Of a stretch of DNA of 13,761 bases, positions 9,355 to 13,761 are shown piece by piece. The DNA is from F1-60-MAGs163 sp046091165 (GTDB lineage Bacteria > Actinomycetota > Thermoleophilia > Solirubrobacterales > Solirubrobacteraceae), in the NCBI GenBank assembly GCA_046091165.1, contig JBJTBE010000014.1, forward strand, positions 1-13,761. The letters are read 5' to 3'. The translations under genes and the position numbers were made by a program. The notes below the pieces were generated by a model. It was not told the DNA's origin. It ran no database searches and saw only the letters and a program-made list of their open reading frames with translations. Each line of letters begins with the position of its first letter. Within the stretch, counting starts at the first letter, position 1.

Positions 9355-10470
9355 TCAGAAAGCGACGGCCCGGTCGCCCAGCTCGGCGTCGGGAAAGAGC
9401 CGGACGCCGTCACCGAGGCGGTTTTCGGCCCCCACGCGGGCCCGGGGGCCCAGTACCGCCATCCCCGTGACCTCGCTCGCCGCGCCGACCTGCGCCTCCG
9501 GCGCGAGGATGGCGTCCTCGATCAGCGCCCCTTCGCCGACGCGTGCCCGGTCGAGCACCACCGACCGCACCACCCGTGCGCCGGGGCCGACCTGGGCCCC
9601 GGGACCGATCACCGAGCCGGGACCCACGGTCGCACCGGCGGCGATCGCCGCTCCCTCCCCCACCATCGCCGGGCCGGCAAGCTCGCCCTCGACACTCGCC
9701 CCCGGTGCGACGGAAAGCCCTTCCCCGTCCAGCTCCCGGGCCACCGAGGTGCGGGCGCGCCCGGAGAGGATGTCGGCGGTCGCCTCGAGGTAGCGCTCCG
9801 GCGTGCCGATGTCGAGCCAGTAGGCATCGCGGTCGGCGATGCCGTAGAGCCCGTGGCCCACCAGCCGCGGCCAGACCTCCCGCTCGATCGAGACGCTGCG
9901 GCCCGGCTCGACGAGGTCCAGGACGCTGCGCTCCAGGACGTAGGCGCCGGCGCTGATGAGGTCGGTGTCGATCTCTTCGGGTTCGGGCTTCTCCAGGAAC
10001 CCGGCCACCGAGAGGTCGTCCCCCACGCGGACCAGCCCGTAGGCCGAGGGATCCTCGACCGGGGCCAGGCCGAGGGTCGCCGTGGCGCCGAGCTCCTCGT
10101 GGAGCTCGATCTGGCGTCGCAGGTCCAGGTCGGTGAGCACGTCCCCGTTGCACATCACGAACCGCTCGCCCAGCCCCCCGGGCAGCTGCTCGTCGGCGAA
10201 GCGAAGCGCGCCGCCGGTCCCCATCGGCTCGGGTTCGGCCACGTAGGTCACCTCGAGGCCGTAGCGGCTGCCGTCCCCGAGGACCTCCTCCATCCGGTCG
10301 GGAAGGAAGCCGCAGGCCATGACCGCCTCGGTCACCCCGGCATCGGCGAGCCATTCGAACATGTAGGCCGTCAGCGGCCGGCCGACCAGGGGCACGACCG
10401 GCTTGGGCACCTCGGAGGTGAGGGGTCGCAGGCGGGTGCCCTCCCCGCCGACGAGAATCACCGCCCGCAC
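9355..10470 (-). CDS. Nucleotidyltransferase, probable mannose-1-phosphate guanylyltransferase
   Basis: It probably makes GDP-mannose from mannose 1-phosphate and GTP. The 371 residues begin with the sugar-nucleotide transferase signature VILVGGEGTRLRPLT (4-18), followed by PKP (22-24), the metal-binding CNGD (107-110), FLEKP (158-162), VSIEREVWP (193-201) and YWLDIGTPE (217-225). The last two closely resemble mycobacterial GDP-mannose pyrophosphorylase (ManB/MpgA type). Residues about 250-370 are hexapeptide repeats of a left-handed beta-helix (VAPGASV, VGPGSVIGPGAQVGPGARV). The start was set at GTG 10470 because the family motif begins there and it lies 4 nt after the ugd stop. The ATG at 10539 would overlap ugd by 65 bp and add an unrelated leader. 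Glucose-1-phosphate thymidylyl- or uridylyltransferase activity cannot be excluded. Confidence 0.85.
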   Translation of the reverse strand: MRAVILVGGEGTRLRPLTSEVPKPVVPLVGRPLTAYMFEWLADAGVTEAVMACGFLPDRMEEVLGDGSRYGLEVTYVAEPEPMGTGGALRFADEQLPGGLGERFVMCNGDVLTDLDLRRQIELHEELGATATLGLAPVEDPSAYGLVRVGDDLSVAGFLEKPEPEEIDTDLISAGAYVLERSVLDLVEPGRSVSIEREVWPRLVGHGLYGIADRDAYWLDIGTPERYLEATADILSGRARTSVARELDGEGLSVAPGASVEGELAGPAMVGEGAAIAAGATVGPGSVIGPGAQVGPGARVVRSVVLDRARVGEGALIEDAILAPEAQVGAASEVTGMAVLGPRARVGAENRLGDGVRLFPDAELGDRAVAF

Positions 10471-10474
10471 AGGC

Positions 10475-11782
10475 TCAGGCGCGTCCGACGCCTTCGTAGA
10501 CCAGCCCGGCCGCGCGGACCGCGCCGGGGTCGAGCGCATTGCGCCCGTCGATCACGACGCTCCCGGCCATCGCCGAGGCCAGCGCGGCAGGGTCGGTCCC
10601 GACGATCTCGTCCCACTCGGTAACCAGCACGACCGCGTCGGCGCCCTCGGCGGCGGCGAGCGCGTCGACCGCGAACTCGACGCCGGGCATCAGCGGGCGG
10701 GCGGCCTCCTCGGCGATCGGGTCGTAGGCGGTCACGGTGGCCCCCGCGGCCTGCAGGCGGGCGGCGAGCACGAGCGAGGAGGCCTCGCGCATGTCGTCGG
10801 TGTCGGGCTTGAAGGCCAGTCCCAGCAGGGCGATCCGCTTGCCCACGAGCGAGCCGAGGTGCTTCTCCAGCTTGCCGATCACCCGGCGCTTCTGGAGCTC
10901 GTTTACCTCGATCACCGCCCCCAGCAGCTGGAAGTGGTAGCCGCTGTTGCCGGCCAGCTGCTTGAGCGCCGAGACGTCCTTCGGGAAGCAGGAGCCTCCG
11001 AAGCCGATCCCGGGACGCAGGAACTTGGGCCCGATCCGGTCGTCCAGGCCCATTCCCCGGGCGACCTCGAGCACGTCGGCGCCGGTCTCCTCGCAGACGT
11101 TGGCGATCTCGTTGATGAAGGAGATCTTGGTGGCCAGGAAGGCGTTGGCCGCGAGCTTGACCATCTCGGCGCTGGCCACGTCGGTGCGGACCAGCTCGCC
11201 CTCGCCCTGGCCCCCGTAACCGGGCCCCAGAAGCGGGCGGTAGAGCTCCTCGACCGCATCGCCGGCCCAGTCGCCACGGTCTCCGATCACCACGCGGTCG
11301 GGGTTCAGGAAGTCGGCCAGGGCCGTGCCCTCCTTGAGGAACTCCGGGCACGAGACGTAGCTGAAGCCCTCCTTGCCCTGCTCGGCGAACACCCGCTCGA
11401 TCGCCTCGCCGGTGCCGACGGGAACGGTCGACTTCATGACCAGGGCGTGCCGGTCGGACGGCGGCATCGCCTCCACCACGGCGTGGACAGCGCCGAGGTC
11501 GGCGTCGCCCGAGTGGGTGGGCGGGGTGTCCACGGCGATGAACACGATCTGCGACGCCTCGAGCATCTCGGCCAGGTCGAGCGTGACGCTGAGGCGATCA
11601 CGGCATTCGTGCATGAGCTGCTTGAGGCCGTCCTCGTGGATCGGCGGATCGCCGTCCTCGATCATCCGCACCTTGGCCTCGTCGATGTCGCGCAGGGTCA
11701 CCTGGTGCCCCATCGATGCGAGGCAGGCCCCCGTCACCAGGCCGACGTACCCGGCCCCGATCACTCCGATTCGCTCAGGCAT
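10475..11782 (-). CDS. ugd: UDP-glucose 6-dehydrogenase
   Basis: It oxidises UDP-glucose to UDP-glucuronate with two NAD, a precursor for acidic cell-surface polysaccharides. The 435 residues are full length for the family. The N-terminal NAD loop is IGVIGAGYVGL (5-15), the first-domain signature STVPVGTG is at 118-125, CPEFLKEG at 145-152, the central helix EMVKLAANAF (206-215) carries the catalytic Lys209 and Asn213, and GIGFGGSCFPKD (258-269) contains the nucleophile Cys265. The C-terminal UDP-binding domain includes LGLAFKPDTDDMREA. Its ATG at 11782 overlaps the TGA of the LCP gene by one base, and its stop lies 4 nt before the pyrophosphorylase GTG, so the three are probably one operon. 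GDP-mannose dehydrogenase is a relative, but the motif set favours UDP-glucose. Confidence 0.94.
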   Translation of the reverse strand: MPERIGVIGAGYVGLVTGACLASMGHQVTLRDIDEAKVRMIEDGDPPIHEDGLKQLMHECRDRLSVTLDLAEMLEASQIVFIAVDTPPTHSGDADLGAVHAVVEAMPPSDRHALVMKSTVPVGTGEAIERVFAEQGKEGFSYVSCPEFLKEGTALADFLNPDRVVIGDRGDWAGDAVEELYRPLLGPGYGGQGEGELVRTDVASAEMVKLAANAFLATKISFINEIANVCEETGADVLEVARGMGLDDRIGPKFLRPGIGFGGSCFPKDVSALKQLAGNSGYHFQLLGAVIEVNELQKRRVIGKLEKHLGSLVGKRIALLGLAFKPDTDDMREASSLVLAARLQAAGATVTAYDPIAEEAARPLMPGVEFAVDALAAAEGADAVVLVTEWDEIVGTDPAALASAMAGSVVIDGRNALDPGAVRAAGLVYEGVGRA

Positions 11783-13659
11783 CAGGGCGTGTAGGCGTCC
11801 TGCTCCATGGGGATCTCCACGGGCTTCGCACCGGGGCGCAGGGTGACGCGGTCGATCGGCCGCGCCGACTTGGCGATGGCGTACATGGTCTCGTCCGAGA
11901 GCGCGTAGTCAAGGGTGTTGGAGATCCAATAGGTGACGCCGTCCTTCTGCCATGCGAGCCTCATGAGGTTCTTGCCATCGTAGAAGGTGGAGTACTCGCG
12001 GCCCCCGCTCTTCACCACGCCGGTGCGGCCCTCGAGCAGCGGCGGGTCGGCCCAGTCGAGCACCTGGTAGCCCCAGTAGGTGCCCTGCGGGATGCGGAAC
12101 ACCATCTTGAGCGCCTGCGGGCCCTCGCCCCCGGTGTTCACGCGGTATGCGCGCACGATCTTGAGCTCCGACCCGCTGGGCACGCGGGTGGGAACCATGA
12201 TCTTGAGGCCGGTGGCCTTCTGGATGCGCTTCGACAGCGGCACGAGCGAGGTGGTGTCCACCACGTTGGCGCTGGGCTTGGGCTCCTTCTTGGCCTTCTT
12301 CTTCTGCACCAGCTGGCCGTCGTACGACTCACCCACGGTCACCCGCACGTCGAGGCCGTCGGGGGTGTCCGACCGCGACAGGGCCGCCAGCACGGTTCCC
12401 GGGCCGAACATCGCGGCGATGTTCTTGGCGGCCTCGCGCTGGCCGTCGGCGTACGCCACCACGGTCTCGGGCTTGCCGAAGGAGTCGGCATTGCCACCCG
12501 ACACGGCGTCGTACCCGCGCTCGCGCAGTTGGTCGGTGGCCTTCTCGGCGTCCAGCAGGCGCCCGTTGCCGTTGAGCACCTGCACCTGCACCTCGTTCGG
12601 GCTCACCACGGCCGCGGCCGCGCCCGCCTGGAACTCCGGGTTGAGCCAGGCGTCCACCTTGGCGTCGATCTCGCCCTGCGTGGTGTCCACCACAGCCGTG
12701 CCGCCGCGCATGTTGGGGTTGCCCGAGACGCTGTTGCGGGCGATGCGGTCCTTGTCGGTGGTCATGGCCTGCTGGAGGATTCCCAGCAGGCGCGGCACCG
12801 ACCGCACGTTGGTGGTGATGTTGTCGGCGAAGATGCTGGCGTAGGCGGGGATCTCCGGCAGGTTGCCGAAGCGGTTGGTCTGCCGCTTGAGCTCCGACAG
12901 GAACGCCTGCTGTCGCGCGATGCGCGCGAAGTCGGAGTCGGTGTGGCGGTAGCGCACGTAGTCGAGGGCGTCCTTGCCGTTCATGCGCTGGTAGCCCGGC
13001 TTGAGGTCGATCTCCTCGTAGTCGTCGATGCCGTCACCGGGCACGTTCTTGTGGAAGTACGCGCGGTCGACGTCGAGGTACACGCCGCCCACCTGGTCCA
13101 CCAGCTTCACGAACCCCTCGAAGTCGATGTTCACGAAGTAGTTGATCGGCTCGCCCGTGAGCTTCTTGATGGTCTCGATGGTCTTCGCCGGGCCGCCGCG
13201 GGAGAACGCCGAGTTGATCTTGTCCAGGCCCGATCCCGGGATGTCCACGTAGAGGTCGCGCGGGAAGGACAGCATCGAGATGAACCCGCGGTCGCCGTCC
13301 ATGCGCAGCAGGATGAGCGAGTCGGAACGACCTGGATCGCCCGCGCCCTCGGCGCCCGCGCGCTTGTCGGACCCGATGAGCAGGATGTTCACGGGCTCGC
13401 CCGGCACGTCGGGGTCTACCTGCGCCTGGGCGTCCTGCACGAGCTTGGTGTCGGGGCTGGCCTTCTCGAGCGTGTTGCCGAGCAGCTGGTAGCTGGCCAC
13501 GGCGAGACCCGCGCCCGCGCCAACGATGAACACCGCGGCCCACAGGAACACCCACGGCCAGCGGCGGCGCTTGCGCGGCACGCGGAACCAGCGCGCCGGG
13601 CGCTCGGCCTCGTCGGGCTGCACCTCGTCGGGCTCGGGCACGTTCGGCTCGACGCTCAT
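11782..13659 (-). CDS. LytR-CpsA-Psr (LCP) cell-wall glycopolymer ligase with LytR_C and extra C-terminal domain
   Basis: LCP proteins move polyprenyl-phosphate-linked glycopolymers onto peptidoglycan outside the cell. The 625 residues comprise a basic cytoplasmic tail (1-35), one membrane segment (about 36-56), the LCP catalytic domain (about 90-255), a LytR_C domain (about 355-443), a Lys-rich linker (451-463) and a further domain (about 470-610). LCP hallmarks are NILLIGSD (91-98), RSD (111-113), SFPRDLYVDIPG (131-142) with its Arg-Asp pair, and YVRYRHTDSDFARIARQQ (234-251). The last domain, with LAWQKDGVTYWISN and a MYAIAKSA helix, resembles small DUF4367-type sensor-like domains, which is a tentative match. 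The ATG at 13659 overlaps the preceding stop as ATGA. GTG dominates its valine codons and CGC its arginines, more than in neighbouring genes. Confidence 0.92.
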   Translation of the reverse strand: MSVEPNVPEPDEVQPDEAERPARWFRVPRKRRRWPWVFLWAAVFIVGAGAGLAVASYQLLGNTLEKASPDTKLVQDAQAQVDPDVPGEPVNILLIGSDKRAGAEGAGDPGRSDSLILLRMDGDRGFISMLSFPRDLYVDIPGSGLDKINSAFSRGGPAKTIETIKKLTGEPINYFVNIDFEGFVKLVDQVGGVYLDVDRAYFHKNVPGDGIDDYEEIDLKPGYQRMNGKDALDYVRYRHTDSDFARIARQQAFLSELKRQTNRFGNLPEIPAYASIFADNITTNVRSVPRLLGILQQAMTTDKDRIARNSVSGNPNMRGGTAVVDTTQGEIDAKVDAWLNPEFQAGAAAAVVSPNEVQVQVLNGNGRLLDAEKATDQLRERGYDAVSGGNADSFGKPETVVAYADGQREAAKNIAAMFGPGTVLAALSRSDTPDGLDVRVTVGESYDGQLVQKKKAKKEPKPSANVVDTTSLVPLSKRIQKATGLKIMVPTRVPSGSELKIVRAYRVNTGGEGPQALKMVFRIPQGTYWGYQVLDWADPPLLEGRTGVVKSGGREYSTFYDGKNLMRLAWQKDGVTYWISNTLDYALSDETMYAIAKSARPIDRVTLRPGAKPVEIPMEQDAYTP

Positions 13660-13761
13660 ACGCGGGCCCCCTCATCGCGCCCGGCGGCGATCACCGGCGC
13701 CAGGCCACCGGCGCACGCCGCGAAGTCGGCAAGCGCGCGGCGATACGCCAGCAGGCGCGGG
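13656..13761 (-). CDS. Unidentified protein, C-terminal end only (runs off window end)
   Basis: The minus-strand frame ending in TGA at 13658-13656 is open to the window edge and encodes about 34 residues ending AAGRDEGARV. The composition (PRLLAYRRALADFAAC) looks like a helical protein end, and the stop overlaps the LCP ATG as ATGA, typical of coupled operon genes. Too little is visible to name a family. Another minus-strand frame ends in TGA at 13674-13672, but its Arg/Pro-rich translation looks non-coding. Confidence 0.6.
   Translation of the reverse strand, partial: PRLLAYRRALADFAACAGGLAPVIAAGRDEGARV

Noticed and set aside
10471..10539. Upstream ATG start of the pyrophosphorylase at 10539
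   Set aside because: It would overlap ugd by 65 bp and add a non-homologous leader. The family N-terminus begins at the GTG at 10470, 4 nt after the ugd stop.
10403..11794. Long plus-strand open frame opposite ugd
   Set aside because: Shadow of ugd; no recognisable domain and no ribosome site.
13672..13761. Alternative minus-strand frame ending in TGA at 13674-13672 as the gene before LCP
   Set aside because: Its short translation is Arg/Pro-rich and non-protein-like. The frame ending in the ATGA overlap gives a more natural sequence.

Overview
The window is very GC-rich, tightly packed bacterial chromosome, almost certainly from a high-GC actinomycete-type lineage (Actinomycetota). The ComF-hpf-secA gene order, the short HPF beside secA, strong G/C bias at third codon positions and frequent GTG starts all fit. 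A deep-branching class such as Thermoleophilia is a reasonable guess, but the sequence alone does not prove it. No rRNA, tRNA, CRISPR array, insertion sequence or phage gene was seen. Thirteen coding regions cover nearly everything, two of them cut by the window ends.

Layout. Bases 1-2766 (minus strand) carry a ComF-type phosphoribosyltransferase, the ribosome hibernation factor hpf and the 5' two-thirds of secA. Divergent from ComF, with only 12 bp between start codons, is a plus-strand cytochrome oxidase assembly gene (ctaG-like, 2779-3669). Its stop codon interlocks with the stop of a minus-strand UTP-glucose-1-phosphate uridylyltransferase.

Bases 3666-8194 (minus strand) read in the order MerR regulator, long-form S-adenosylhomocysteine hydrolase (ahcY), a second hydrolase paralog of the short archaeal/Thermotoga type, then the uridylyltransferase. 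The first junction is TGATG. The second is an in-frame stop overlapping a Shine-Dalgarno sequence. A long palindrome containing TTGACA lies directly before merR. The short paralog appears to start at a CTG codon and has replacements at the catalytic Lys, Asp and Asn positions. This regulator plus two-hydrolase cassette is the most interesting part of the window.

Bases 8254-13761 (minus strand) are a cell-envelope sugar block: an unidentified gene end, a LytR-CpsA-Psr protein with extra C-terminal domains, UDP-glucose 6-dehydrogenase, a GDP-mannose pyrophosphorylase-like enzyme and a bifunctional phosphoglucose/phosphomannose isomerase. With the uridylyltransferase these would supply UDP-glucose, UDP-glucuronate and the mannose-6-phosphate and GDP-mannose steps, with the LCP protein attaching finished glycopolymers to the wall. 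A phosphomannomutase is needed to complete the GDP-mannose route and is not in the window.
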